Under the pieces are notes generated by a model, which searched no databases, had not been told where the DNA came from, and saw only the letters and a list, made by a program, of their open reading frames with translations. A stretch of 54,788 bases of DNA from NCBI GenBank assembly GCA_964649845.1, contig CAZYSS010000004.1:1-54788 (forward strand), given 5' to 3'. Position 1 is the stretch's first letter. Every line of letters starts with the position of its first letter. Positions 1 through 8,452 of the stretch are shown here, piece after piece. The translations under genes and the position numbers were made by a program. The DNA comes from RGIG3102 sp964649845. Its GTDB lineage: Bacteria > Bacillota > Clostridia > Oscillospirales > Ruminococcaceae.

Positions 1-594
1 AATTGTTTTGCCGTGTAGATGTCCGTAATAACATCTTTTGATATTGTACTCTTTAAGTGTGTTAATTATATGATTAGCGCGTTGTTCCTGATACACAGTA
101 GGATAATGAAGAAAAACAATTTTCTCCTTATCGCTTTTTATATAGTCAAGAGAAGCCCTCAGCCTGCCGGCCTCACGGAGAATAACCTTTTCATCTTGCC
201 GCTGGCCATTTTCAAATATCCAGCCACGGGTGCCACAAAGAATATAATTCTCTACCTCATAGCTGTTATTGTGCAGGAATTTTATTGTATTAAAATTATT
301 TTTCTCTACAAATTCCTGTAGTTTTTTTGCTGTCTGCCACCAGTAATCGTGGTTGCCTTTGGAGATTATTTTCTGTCCCGGCAATGAATTGATAAACTGA
401 AAATCAGGTAAGGCTTCATCAAGAGTAAGCCCCCAGGAAATATCACCCGGTATAACTACTGTATCTGTGTCCTTTACAAGTTTACGCCAGTTTTTCTCTA
501 TTCTCTGCCAGTGGTTCTCCCAACCCTGAAAAATATCCATTGGCTTTTCTGTACCAAATGAAAGGTGCAGATCACCTATTACGAAAATTGACAA
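1..594 (-). CDS. metallophosphoesterase (C-terminus cut by window edge)
   Basis: This is a calcineurin-like phosphoesterase of unknown substrate, probably cytoplasmic. The 198 codons present carry all the metal-site motifs in order: GDLH at residues 7-10, GD at 50-51, GNHD at 80-83, a histidine at 163 and GHLHG at 191-195. Only the far C-terminus lies beyond base 1. I place the start at a TTG codon (592-594) because a GGAGG ribosome binding site sits 5 bases upstream of it, and family members usually open with a short beta strand leading straight into GDLH. The in-frame ATG at 604-606 overlaps that GGAGG and has no site of its own. The gene has its own promoter directly after the tyrS terminator. 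The family is clear; the cellular role is not. Confidence 0.85.
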   Translation of the reverse strand, partial: MSIFVIGDLHLSFGTEKPMDIFQGWENHWQRIEKNWRKLVKDTDTVVIPGDISWGLTLDEALPDFQFINSLPGQKIISKGNHDYWWQTAKKLQEFVEKNNFNTIKFLHNNSYEVENYILCGTRGWIFENGQRQDEKVILREAGRLRASLDYIKSDKEKIVFLHYPTVYQEQRANHIINTLKEYNIKRCYYGHLHGKTI

Positions 595-632
595 ATTTGC
601 CTCCATAATAAAGTAAATTTTAAAAACAATTT

Positions 633-661
633 ATTATAACACATATTTACAAATAAAGCAA
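633..661 (-). promoter_or_regulatory. sigma-A promoter of the metallophosphoesterase gene
   Basis: Read on the minus strand, TTGCTT (656-661) and TATAAT (633-638) are separated by 17 bases, with an extended -10 TG. The -35 box overlaps the last bases of the tyrS terminator stem and its T tail, so terminator and next promoter are packed together. Called by eye from consensus. Confidence 0.7.
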
Positions 662-686
662 AGCCGGAAGTTTTTCTTCCGGCTTT
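650..686 (-). terminator. rho-independent terminator of tyrS
   Basis: An 11-bp perfect inverted repeat (660-670 with 676-686) closes a 5-base loop. On the minus strand it is followed by a T-rich tail (TTTGCTTTATTTG). It lies 17 bases past the tyrS stop codon. Confidence 0.85.
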
Positions 687-702
687 AAAATCAAATATTC
701 GA

Positions 703-1956
703 TTACAGTGTAACTTTAAGGAATGTTTTCTTACCTTTTTTAACGATAAATGTGCCTTCAAATGCAGCTTTTTCAAATGTTGCATCAATAGAATCTACTT
801 TTTCATCGTTTACAAGGATACCGCCCTGTGTTACAAGTCTTCTTGCTTCAGATTTGGATGGAGCAAGTTTTGTGGCAACCAGCAGGTCAAGAACAGCAAT
901 TTTGCCGTCTGTGAAGTTTTCATCAGCCAGAGCTGCAGATGGCATATTTTCGCTGTTTGCAGCACCTGAGAACAGTTCACGGGATGTTTTCAGAGCCTGG
1001 TCAGCATCTTCTTTGGAGTGAATCATTTCTGTCAGGATGTAAGCAAGACGTTCTTTTGCTTCGTTGAAAGCAGAACCGCCGCGTTTTACATAGTCTTCAA
1101 TTTCTTCCAGCGGAACAAGTGTCAGCATCTTCATGCAGTTTGCAACGTCAGCGTCATTGATGTTTCTCCAGTACTGGAAGAATTCGTATGGTGATGTTTT
1201 TGTTGGGTCAAGCCATACAGCACCTTTAACAGTTTTACCCATTTTTACGCCATCTGCTGTTGTGAGAAGATTGAATGTAACAGCATATGCGTCCTTACCG
1301 TCTTTTTTACGGATAAGTTCTGTACCTGCCAGAATGTTGGACCACTGGTCTGAACCGCCGAACTGTGCAATACAGTTATGGTTTTTGAACAGGTAGTAGA
1401 AGTCGTAACCCTGCATAAGCATATAGTTGAATTCTGTAAATGTAAGACCTATGTCTCTTTCCATTCTAACTTTAAATGCATCAGCGGAAAGCATTTTGTT
1501 TACAGAGAAATGCCAGCCCACTTCACGCAGGAAGTTTACATAATTCAGTTCCATCAGCCAGTCAGCATTGTTCAGCATAAGGGCTTTTCCGTCGGAAAAA
1601 TCAAGCAGTTTTCTCATTGTTACTTTGAATTTTTCGCCGTTGGCATCAATTTCTTCTCTGGACATGATACGACGCATATCTGCTTTACCGGAAGGGTCAC
1701 CTATCATACATGTGCCGCCGCCAATAAGAGCGATAGGTCTGTGGCCGTACATCTGCATATATCTCATAACCAGCAGCTGCAGGAAGTGACCTACATGAAG
1801 GCTGTCTGCAGTTGGGTCAAATCCGATGTAGAAAGTAATTTTTTCGTTTGCGATAAGATCGCGTACAATTTCAGGGTTTGTTACATTGTTGATAAGGCCT
1901 CTTTCAACCAGAAGGTCATAAGCGTTATCAGGTAATTTCATACCGTTAAATTCCAT
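703..1956 (-). CDS. tyrS: tyrosyl-tRNA synthetase
   Basis: Charges tRNA-Tyr with tyrosine in the cytoplasm; class I aminoacyl-tRNA synthetase. The 417-residue protein shows the HIGH signature as HVGH at residues 54-57, the KMSKS loop as KMGKT at 238-242, and a C-terminal S4-like RNA-binding region from about residue 350. This is the usual size and domain order for bacterial TyrRS. I chose the ATG at 1954-1956 because an AAGGAGG site lies just upstream. A longer open frame reaching 2112 runs through the T-box terminator and antiterminator and is not credible as coding. The gene stands alone, with its own promoter, T-box leader and terminator, so it is controlled by the charging state of tRNA-Tyr. 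Confidence 0.97.
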   Translation of the reverse strand: MEFNGMKLPDNAYDLLVERGLINNVTNPEIVRDLIANEKITFYIGFDPTADSLHVGHFLQLLVMRYMQMYGHRPIALIGGGTCMIGDPSGKADMRRIMSREEIDANGEKFKVTMRKLLDFSDGKALMLNNADWLMELNYVNFLREVGWHFSVNKMLSADAFKVRMERDIGLTFTEFNYMLMQGYDFYYLFKNHNCIAQFGGSDQWSNILAGTELIRKKDGKDAYAVTFNLLTTADGVKMGKTVKGAVWLDPTKTSPYEFFQYWRNINDADVANCMKMLTLVPLEEIEDYVKRGGSAFNEAKERLAYILTEMIHSKEDADQALKTSRELFSGAANSENMPSAALADENFTDGKIAVLDLLVATKLAPSKSEARRLVTQGGILVNDEKVDSIDATFEKAAFEGTFIVKKGKKTFLKVTL

Positions 1957-2010
1957 TGTTTTTTCCTCCTTAAAAATCTTTATCCGGTACAGCGGTATAA
2001 AATGGAAAAT

Positions 2011-2046
2011 AAAAAAACGCCGCCTGCCGGTCTGGCAGAGGGCGTT
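2011..2046 (-). terminator. regulated terminator of the tyrS T-box
   Basis: On the minus strand, AACGCC pairs with GGCGTT and an inner CTGCC pairs with GGCAG around a short loop. A run of seven T follows. Its 5' arm lies just after the T-box sequence that would compete for it in the antiterminator fold. Confidence 0.88.
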
Positions 2047-2278
2047 AATATATAACACGGTACCACCTCTGTTTACGGAATATCTCACGATAAACCGTCT
2101 CACAAAGTACAAAGACTTTTCGTTCTGTAACGGGAACTGCCGTCAGCGCCTACTGTTATTTCGGACTGCCGCTCAAAAGGGTATTCACTGAAAACTCCAA
2201 GTCGTGCTTTCACCAACCGCACTCTCTCTGTACCGCACTTTTCCAGTTACTTTTCTTTGTCATAGCGTTTTATCTATG
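2011..2278 (-). promoter_or_regulatory. T-box riboswitch (tRNA-Tyr sensing) upstream of tyrS
   Basis: The leader between the predicted start site (about 2278) and tyrS holds the T-box hallmarks. The conserved T-box sequence reads GAGGTGGTACCGTG on the minus strand at about 2057-2070. It is followed by an intrinsic terminator (AACGCC...GGCGTT arms within 2017-2046, T run at 2011-2016). A specifier-loop-like GAATACC places a TAC tyrosine codon at 2181-2183. In this class uncharged tRNA pairs with the specifier and the T-box, which stabilises the antiterminator. The specifier match to the downstream gene supports the assignment. This also accounts for the gene-free interval 1957-2309. Confidence 0.93.
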
Positions 2279-2284
2279 TATCAA

Positions 2285-2313
2285 ATAATATCATTTTGAC
2301 AAATTAATGTCAA
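2285..2313 (-). promoter_or_regulatory. sigma-A promoter of tyrS
   Basis: A perfect TTGACA (2308-2313) and TATTAT (2285-2290) are separated by 17 bases on the minus strand. The -35 box covers the recN stop codon (2310-2312), so the tyrS unit starts exactly where the recN gene ends. Confidence 0.88.
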
Positions 2314-3977
2314 CTGTTTTTTGCCAGTGCTATCATTTCCCTTGCGTTGAGAACAGCAGTCAGAGAAATATTGTCACCGGAGATGATTCTGGCCACTTCC
2401 CTTTCCCTTTCAGCTTCAGAAAGCTGTGTAACAGAAGTATATGTGGCATCGTCTCTGGCAGTTTTTTCAATAAACAGGTGGTTGTCTGCAAATGCAGCAA
2501 TCTGTGCAGAATGTGTTACACAAAGCACCTGCTTACCTGTAGAAGTCTGTTTGAGAAGCTTGCCGATTTTCATTGCAGCAGAACCGGAAACACCTGTATC
2601 AATTTCGTCAAAAATCAATGTATGGGTATCTTCCTTTTCTGCAAGAACACTCTTGATAGCCAGCATAATTCTGGACAGTTCGCCACCTGAGGCGATTTTT
2701 GCCATTGGTTTTGCAGTTTCACCCCTGTTGGTGGAGATCATAAATTCTATATCATCCTGCCCGTTTGAGCCAAAGTTTTTCTTTTCGCAGGAAAGATACA
2801 GTCTTACGTCGGGCATATTCAGAAACACCAGTGACTGCTGTATTTCTCCTGCCAGTCTGTCAAATACATCTTTTCTGTTCTGTGTAAGTCTGTTTGCTGA
2901 AATGGAGAGCTTGTCCAGAATTACTTTTCTCTGTTCATAAAGTTCATCCAGCTTTTCCTGTGCAAACTCTATCATTTCCAGTTCTTTTTTGCTTTTTTCA
3001 TAGAATTCAAGCACATCTTCAACTTCAGGACCGTATTTGCGTTTCATTTTGTAATAAACATCAAGACGCTCTTCAATGGCATCTATGTCTGAAATGTCCA
3101 CATCAAAATCGTCCATAAAGCTTTTCAATTCAAAACCAGCATCCTGTGCTATAGCTGCAGCATCGTTCAGCTTTTCACCTATTTCTTTCAGATTATCGGC
3201 AAATGCACTTACTCTGTCTGTGGACATGGCAGCTTCCTGCAAAGCTGAAAGAGCGCCAAAGGATTCATCATCTCCGAACAGATAACCATATGCATCAGAA
3301 AGTGATGTAAGGATATGCTCTGCATTTTTTATAAGCTGTTTGTCATTGTTCAGCTGTTCTTCTTCCTCTGAAGAAAGTGCTGCATCTTCAATTTCCTGTA
3401 CCTGGAAAGACAACAAATCAAGGGCATTCCGTTTATCCCTATCGATGGATTCCAGTTCTTTTATCTGCTTATCCAGTGCAGTGTATTCATCATAAAACTG
3501 ACTGTATGTGGCTTTTATAGCGGTATCTGTGCCGAATGAATCAAGTATACCTATATGTTTTGATGGTGTTAGCAGGCTCTGACTGTCGTGCTGGCCGTGA
3601 ATATTGATAGCATCGCTGAAAAGAGATTTGAGAACAGACACAGGATAAGGTACAGCATTGATTCTGGCTGTACTTTTTCCCTCTGCTGTTATCTGGCGCT
3701 GAACAATGCATTCATCGTGCAGGTCTATATCCATTTCCATAGCTTTGTCAATTATGCTCTGTTCCAGATTTTCAAACACAGCAACAATAGACGCCTTTTC
3801 AGCACCTGTTCGCACTATATTTTTGGATATTCTTTCACCCATTACAGCGTTTATAGAGTCAATAATGATAGATTTGCCTGCACCGGTTTCACCTGTAAGA
3901 CAGGTAAAGCCGTCGCGGAAATTGATACTGGCTTTTTCTATAACCGCTACATTTTCAATAATAAGCTCACAAAGCAT
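2310..3977 (-). CDS. recN: DNA repair protein RecN
   Basis: SMC-like ATPase that acts at DNA double-strand breaks in recombinational repair. The 555-residue protein has the Walker A motif GETGAGKS at residues 29-36, a long charged and helical middle consistent with a coiled coil, and a C-terminal ABC signature region (ASGGELSR) with Walker B (LIFDEIDTGVSG). Length is typical of RecN. The start has a GGTGG site immediately upstream and lies 12 bases after argR, so the two are co-transcribed. In Bacillus and many clostridia recN follows ahrC/argR and is itself followed by spoIVB and spo0A; here tyrS follows instead. Confidence 0.96.
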   Translation of the reverse strand: MLCELIIENVAVIEKASINFRDGFTCLTGETGAGKSIIIDSINAVMGERISKNIVRTGAEKASIVAVFENLEQSIIDKAMEMDIDLHDECIVQRQITAEGKSTARINAVPYPVSVLKSLFSDAINIHGQHDSQSLLTPSKHIGILDSFGTDTAIKATYSQFYDEYTALDKQIKELESIDRDKRNALDLLSFQVQEIEDAALSSEEEEQLNNDKQLIKNAEHILTSLSDAYGYLFGDDESFGALSALQEAAMSTDRVSAFADNLKEIGEKLNDAAAIAQDAGFELKSFMDDFDVDISDIDAIEERLDVYYKMKRKYGPEVEDVLEFYEKSKKELEMIEFAQEKLDELYEQRKVILDKLSISANRLTQNRKDVFDRLAGEIQQSLVFLNMPDVRLYLSCEKKNFGSNGQDDIEFMISTNRGETAKPMAKIASGGELSRIMLAIKSVLAEKEDTHTLIFDEIDTGVSGSAAMKIGKLLKQTSTGKQVLCVTHSAQIAAFADNHLFIEKTARDDATYTSVTQLSEAEREREVARIISGDNISLTAVLNAREMIALAKNS

Positions 3978-3989
3978 AATTCCACCGTT

Positions 3990-4445
3990 TTATTTGATAT
4001 AATGTTTAAGTTTTTCGCAAAGATTGTGTGCAACTTCTTCGTTTCTTACTACAATAAAGATTGTATTTTCGCCTGCAAGTGTGCCAACAACACCATCCCA
4101 GTGCAGATTATCAAATACTTCACAGGCTGCCTGTGCCATAGCTGTGTGGCATTTTATAACAATGATATTCATTGCATAGTCAACAGATTTGATTGATTCA
4201 GAGAAAATATAGTCAAAGCGTGTAAAAGTAGCTTTTGTATCTTCAACAATTGTGTTCTGTGCGTATTTGTATTCGCCGTTTGAAGACACTATTTTTACCA
4301 GATTCAGTTCCTTGATATCTCTTGAAACTGTTGCCTGTGTTACCTTAAAGCCTTCTTTTTTCAGGTAGTCCAGAAGAACTTCCTGTCTGTCAATGTTGTT
4401 TTCGTTGATAAGTGAAAGTATTTTCTTATGTCTGGCTTTTTTCAT
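3990..4445 (-). CDS. argR: arginine repressor ArgR/AhrC
   Basis: Arginine-dependent hexameric DNA-binding regulator of arginine biosynthesis and catabolism. The 151-residue protein has the N-terminal winged helix with the recognition-helix motif SRDIKEL at 41-47. Its C-terminal oligomerisation and arginine-binding domain carries the GTLAGENT motif near residue 121. Length and domain order match the family. It sits between nadK and recN with short spacers, as in Bacillus. No arginine biosynthesis genes are in the window, so its targets lie elsewhere. Confidence 0.95.
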   Translation of the reverse strand: MKKARHKKILSLINENNIDRQEVLLDYLKKEGFKVTQATVSRDIKELNLVKIVSSNGEYKYAQNTIVEDTKATFTRFDYIFSESIKSVDYAMNIIVIKCHTAMAQAACEVFDNLHWDGVVGTLAGENTIFIVVRNEEVAHNLCEKLKHYIK

Positions 4446-4465
4446 TGTTGACTCCTTTTACAAAT

Positions 4466-5311
4466 TTATCTTGATTTTAATTTTTTATCTACTTTTTCAA
4501 ACTGTCCCAGGTTACCCAATGTGTAAATAGAAACATATTTTCTGGAAACCTTTACAGTAAGTTCATCCTCTTTATCAATCCGGATATGGTCTCTGCCATC
4601 AAAAGACACAAAAGCTTTTTTGTCGCTTCGGTCATTTGCCCTGACGGTAATATTTTTATTGTTTCCCAGAACCATAGCGGTTCTGTTCAGTGTGTGTGGT
4701 GCTACCGGACTAATCACCATAGCCTGCAAATCACTGTCTACAATAGGGCCGCCCACAGAAAGAGAATAAGCTGTGGAGCCTGTTGAAGTGGCTATGATTA
4801 CACCATCACCGGTAAAGCGCATGAGCTGATTTCCGTTGCTGTGGATAGAAAGATTTACAGTATTGCTGTAAACATCCTTTGATATTACCACATCATTCAG
4901 GCAATATTTCCATTTGCCACGGTTTACCTTTGCCTGTAAAAAATGATGTTTTTTTACTGCAAATATTTCGCTGTTATTTATTTTTTTCAGCATATGAATT
5001 TCATTGCCTTCTATAGCTGTAAGGAAGCCCAGATGCCCGGTATTTATGCCGATAATCGGCTTGTTATGGTCCGATGCCTGTTGTCCTACTTCCAGCAGAG
5101 TACCGTCGCCGCCGATTGTGATTACAGTATCACACCATTCCAGTCCGTCATCCACAGATACGGCACATCTGTCTGAATTGAGCAATTCGCCAAGATAATC
5201 ATCACAACAAAGCAAAAATTCATGCTTTTCTTCTTCCAACAGTCCAAGTACCTCTTTTACCACCGGAAGACTGTTTTCTTTTGTAAGATTTACTTTGATA
5301 AAGAATTTCAT
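4466..5311 (-). CDS. nadK: NAD kinase
   Basis: Phosphorylates NAD to NADP in the cytoplasm. The 281-residue protein contains the GGDGT motif at 67-71 and the following GINTGHLGFL segment. It also has the second conserved block with TSTGSTAY near residues 175-183, which helps bind NAD. Length is normal. Its start codon directly abuts the tlyA stop codon, so the two are translationally coupled, and argR follows after 20 bases. Confidence 0.96.
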   Translation of the reverse strand: MKFFIKVNLTKENSLPVVKEVLGLLEEEKHEFLLCCDDYLGELLNSDRCAVSVDDGLEWCDTVITIGGDGTLLEVGQQASDHNKPIIGINTGHLGFLTAIEGNEIHMLKKINNSEIFAVKKHHFLQAKVNRGKWKYCLNDVVISKDVYSNTVNLSIHSNGNQLMRFTGDGVIIATSTGSTAYSLSVGGPIVDSDLQAMVISPVAPHTLNRTAMVLGNNKNITVRANDRSDKKAFVSFDGRDHIRIDKEDELTVKVSRKYVSIYTLGNLGQFEKVDKKLKSR

Positions 5312-6115
5312 TTAATCACCCAAATGCTCTTTTGCCTGTAAAACAATTTCGTCTATATCCTGCTGTGTAACAATTTCCTTTGTTTCATCCTTGGAAATTA
5401 TAATAAGAAATTCTATATTGCCTTCAGGACCCTTGATAGGTGAAAATGTAAGTTTATGCACATAGAAACCGTGTTCATTTGCATAGCCTATAACATTTTC
5501 AATAACCTCTTTATGTACCGCACTGTCGCGTACTACACCTTTTTTTCCTACTTTTTCCTTGCCTGCTTCAAACTGTGGTTTTACAAGACAGGCACCGATT
5601 ACATCATCTGTTGAAATTGCGTATGCAACCGGGAAAATATGCTTGAGTGAAATAAAAGATACATCCACGCTGAAGAAATTGATAGGCTCGTCCAGCATAT
5701 CTGCAGTCACATTACGGATGTTGGTTTTTTCCATATTTTTGACACGTTCATCACTGCGCAGTTTCCATGCCAGCTGACCATAGCCCACGTCTACAGCATA
5801 AACTTTCCGTGCACCGTTCTGCAGCATACAGTCAGTAAACCCACCTGTTGATGCACCTATATCCATACATACCTTTTCATTTAAATCAAGATTGTATGTC
5901 TCTATGGCTTTTTCCAGTTTAAGACCGCCACGGCTTACATATTTAAGGTCTTTGCCGCGTACTTCAACAATATCTGTTTCTTTAATCATAGTGCCTGCTT
6001 TATCAGCTTTCTGGTTATTTACAAACACTATGCCAGACATTATAAGTGCCTGGGCGCGTGTTTTTGACGGGGCATATCCCTGTTCAAAAACATATTGGTC
6101 TAATCGAATTTTCAT
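5312..6115 (-). CDS. tlyA: TlyA family rRNA (cytidine-2'-O)-methyltransferase
   Basis: The 267-residue protein joins an N-terminal S4 RNA-binding domain (about residues 1-60) to an FtsJ-like SAM-dependent methyltransferase domain. The SAM-binding motif DIGASTGGF lies at 85-93, and the conserved KPQFEAG stretch lies further on. In characterised relatives TlyA methylates ribosomal RNA ribose hydroxyls; the exact target here is inferred only from family. Its first codon overlaps the dxs stop codon by 4 bases (ATGA type) and it abuts nadK, so it lies inside the same transcript. Confidence 0.93.
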   Translation of the reverse strand: MKIRLDQYVFEQGYAPSKTRAQALIMSGIVFVNNQKADKAGTMIKETDIVEVRGKDLKYVSRGGLKLEKAIETYNLDLNEKVCMDIGASTGGFTDCMLQNGARKVYAVDVGYGQLAWKLRSDERVKNMEKTNIRNVTADMLDEPINFFSVDVSFISLKHIFPVAYAISTDDVIGACLVKPQFEAGKEKVGKKGVVRDSAVHKEVIENVIGYANEHGFYVHKLTFSPIKGPEGNIEFLIIISKDETKEIVTQQDIDEIVLQAKEHLGD

Positions 6116-7980
6116 TTTACACCTTTTATATCATTAATAATACTTTCGCAGTCCAGTCCGCACAATTTCCACAACTGACTGACTGTTGCTTGTTTTACTG
6201 TATAATTAGGAACGCAATGACTGCTGTAATTATTTTTAAATCCATTTTCAAGCAGAAGTGCACCAAAGCGTGTTGCCACACCGCCATTTTTTACGTGCTC
6301 TTCATAGAAATGTATGTTTTCATATTCTTTTGCGAGTTCAATTGCCTGTGTGGGTACAGGATTCACCATATTTATTTTAAGAATATCTGCGGATATTCCC
6401 TGCTCTTTAAGCATCTGCTGTACTTTCAGACATTGTGAGAAATGTCTGCCGTAACAGATTATCAGATTATTTTTGTTTTCTGATGCTGCTATCAGGTCAA
6501 ATTCCTTGCCTGTACATCTGTAATCTTTTGTGTTTTCATCCTGTCCACCACGGGAATAGCGCAGAACCTTTGGTCCTGTTACATTTTCTATGAGATATTT
6601 CTGCCAGTAAAGCAGTTCATCGTAATTGGAAGGACATACAACAGGTGTATTGCAATAATTGGCGAAAATACCAATATCGTGTATGCCCTGATGTGTTTCA
6701 CCATCGCCGGGAACTAGACCTGCACGGTCTATACCAAACATAACGTTGAGATTAAGCAGCATAACATCGTGGATATACTGGTCCATCGCACGCTGCATAA
6801 ATGTGGAATAGAGACATACAACAGGCTGAAGACCTGACTTTGCCAATGCCGCAGCGAAGGTGACAGCGTGTTCCTCTGCCATACCTACATCAAAGAATCT
6901 TGCTTTGTGGTCTCTGTAGAAAAACTGCAGACCTGTGCCATATTTCATAGCAGCTGTAATTGCACAGAGTTTATCATTTTTATTTGCAAGGTCAGACAGA
7001 TTTTTGCCGAATATAGTTGAATAAGAATCTTTTGGCGCAGCATCCGGGTCAGGTACATTATCCAAATCAAAAGCGCTTACACCGTGAAATTCACCCGGGT
7101 TCTGTTCTGCCGGAGCATAGCCTTTGCCTTTGGTGGTAAGAGCATGAATGAATACAGGTCCGTTTACTCTTTTTGCAGCTTCCAATACAGAACAGACGCT
7201 GTCTATATCATTACCATCTGAAATCTGATGATAGGTAAAACCCAAGTCCTCAAAAAATGTACCGGAATGATAGAGATTTCTTCTGATAAAGGATTTTGAT
7301 GCCACAATAGCATCCCTAATACCCTTGCCTACAACAGGCAGTTTTTCCAGAGTGTTGGAAATACCTTCTTTTGCATCCAGATATCCCCCACTGGCTCTCA
7401 GATTGGAAAGATACCGTGGAACAGAACCAACATTTTTGGAAATAGACATCTTATTATCATTGAGAATAATAATAAGATTGTTCAGTTCCTTGCCAACATT
7501 ATTCAGCCCCTCATATGCCATACCGCCTGTAAAGGCACCGTCACCTATAATAGCAACAACATATCCCGGCTCATTCTTGATTTTTTTTGCTTTAGCCAGA
7601 CCTACAGCAAGAGAAATAGATGTGCTGCCATGACCGGCAATAAAAGCATCATCTTCACTTTCATTAGGCGATGGAAAACCGGAAAGTCCGTCAAGTTGCC
7701 TCAGACCGTCAAATCTATCCCTGCGTCCGGTATACAGTTTATGGGTATAGCATTGATGGCCTACATCAAAAACAAACCGGTCAACCGGTGTGGAAAAACA
7801 GTAATGCATAGCAGTTACAATTTCCACAGTTCCAAGATTTGCAGACAAATGACCGCCAGTCTTTGAAACCTTTTCAATAAGGAAACTTCTTACCTCACTG
7901 CATAGATTATTCAGTTGTTCATAAGGCAAGTCAGAAACATCCTGACTGCAATTGATTTTTTCTAATATTGGATACGCCAT
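6112..7980 (-). CDS. dxs: 1-deoxy-D-xylulose-5-phosphate synthase
   Basis: Thiamine-diphosphate enzyme that condenses pyruvate and glyceraldehyde 3-phosphate, the entry step of the MEP isoprenoid pathway. The 622-residue protein shows HLSANLG near residue 44, GHQCYTHKLYTGR from about 74, the ThDP/metal motif GDGAFTGG at 146-153, and the transketolase-like pyrimidine domain with MAEEHAV. It lies in one run with ispA and the DUF212 gene, which links precursor and prenyl chain synthesis. dxr and ispG are in a second cluster of this window. Confidence 0.97.
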   Translation of the reverse strand: MAYPILEKINCSQDVSDLPYEQLNNLCSEVRSFLIEKVSKTGGHLSANLGTVEIVTAMHYCFSTPVDRFVFDVGHQCYTHKLYTGRRDRFDGLRQLDGLSGFPSPNESEDDAFIAGHGSTSISLAVGLAKAKKIKNEPGYVVAIIGDGAFTGGMAYEGLNNVGKELNNLIIILNDNKMSISKNVGSVPRYLSNLRASGGYLDAKEGISNTLEKLPVVGKGIRDAIVASKSFIRRNLYHSGTFFEDLGFTYHQISDGNDIDSVCSVLEAAKRVNGPVFIHALTTKGKGYAPAEQNPGEFHGVSAFDLDNVPDPDAAPKDSYSTIFGKNLSDLANKNDKLCAITAAMKYGTGLQFFYRDHKARFFDVGMAEEHAVTFAAALAKSGLQPVVCLYSTFMQRAMDQYIHDVMLLNLNVMFGIDRAGLVPGDGETHQGIHDIGIFANYCNTPVVCPSNYDELLYWQKYLIENVTGPKVLRYSRGGQDENTKDYRCTGKEFDLIAASENKNNLIICYGRHFSQCLKVQQMLKEQGISADILKINMVNPVPTQAIELAKEYENIHFYEEHVKNGGVATRFGALLLENGFKNNYSSHCVPNYTVKQATVSQLWKLCGLDCESIINDIKGVK

Positions 7981-7992
7981 TTTAAAGTCCTT

Positions 7993-8445
7993 TTAAAATA
8001 ATAGAGCAATTGTAATACCTAAAGCTGCTCCTGCCATAACCTCAAGCGGTGTATGTCCAAGAAGCTCTTTAAGCTGGCTTACGTATACATCATCTTCAGG
8101 AAAATTTTTGAACAACATATCGGTTATAAGATTGATTACTTTTGCCTGTTCTCCGGCAGCTCTTCGCACACCCATGGCATCATATATTACCACAGCAGCA
8201 AGAGCAAAAGCCAGCGCAAATTCAGGTGCGTCTAACCCACAGTGGATTCCTGTAGCAACAACAAGAGAGCTTACAAATGCTGAATGGGCGCTTGGCATAC
8301 CGCCCGCTCCTACAAGGCGTTCTGCTTTAAATTCGTTTGTAAAGAAAAAGTTTATTATTGTTTTAATAATCTGTGCAGATGCCCATGAAGCCACTGAAAC
8401 AATCAGAATATGATTGTTCAACAAATTTTCAATAATTTCTTTCAT
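7993..8445 (-). CDS. DUF212 family divergent PAP2 membrane protein (YuiD-like)
   Basis: A 150-residue hydrophobic protein of the DUF212 family, which is remotely related to PAP2 phosphatases. Visible PAP2-like elements are GGMPSAHSAF at 48-57 (compare PSGH) and GHTPLEVMAG at 130-139 (compare the final SR-H-D motif, here with Glu in place of Asp). Three or four membrane segments can be drawn. The activity is not established for the family. Its place between ispA and dxs suggests, as inference only, action on a prenyl phosphate or pyrophosphate lipid. Confidence 0.85.
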   Translation of the reverse strand: MKEIIENLLNNHILIVSVASWASAQIIKTIINFFFTNEFKAERLVGAGGMPSAHSAFVSSLVVATGIHCGLDAPEFALAFALAAVVIYDAMGVRRAAGEQAKVINLITDMLFKNFPEDDVYVSQLKELLGHTPLEVMAGAALGITIALLF

Positions 8446-8452
8446 ATATGAC

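Noticed and set aside
604..606. ATG as start of the metallophosphoesterase
   Set aside because: It lies over the GGAGG ribosome site and has none of its own; the TTG at 592-594 has proper spacing and fits the family N-terminus.
1957..2112. 52-residue N-terminal extension of TyrRS
   Set aside because: It reads through the T-box terminator and antiterminator; AAGGAGG sits before the internal ATG at 1956.
3588..4196. 202-residue plus-strand open frame across recN and argR
   Set aside because: Spans the ends of two well-supported genes on the other strand and matches nothing.
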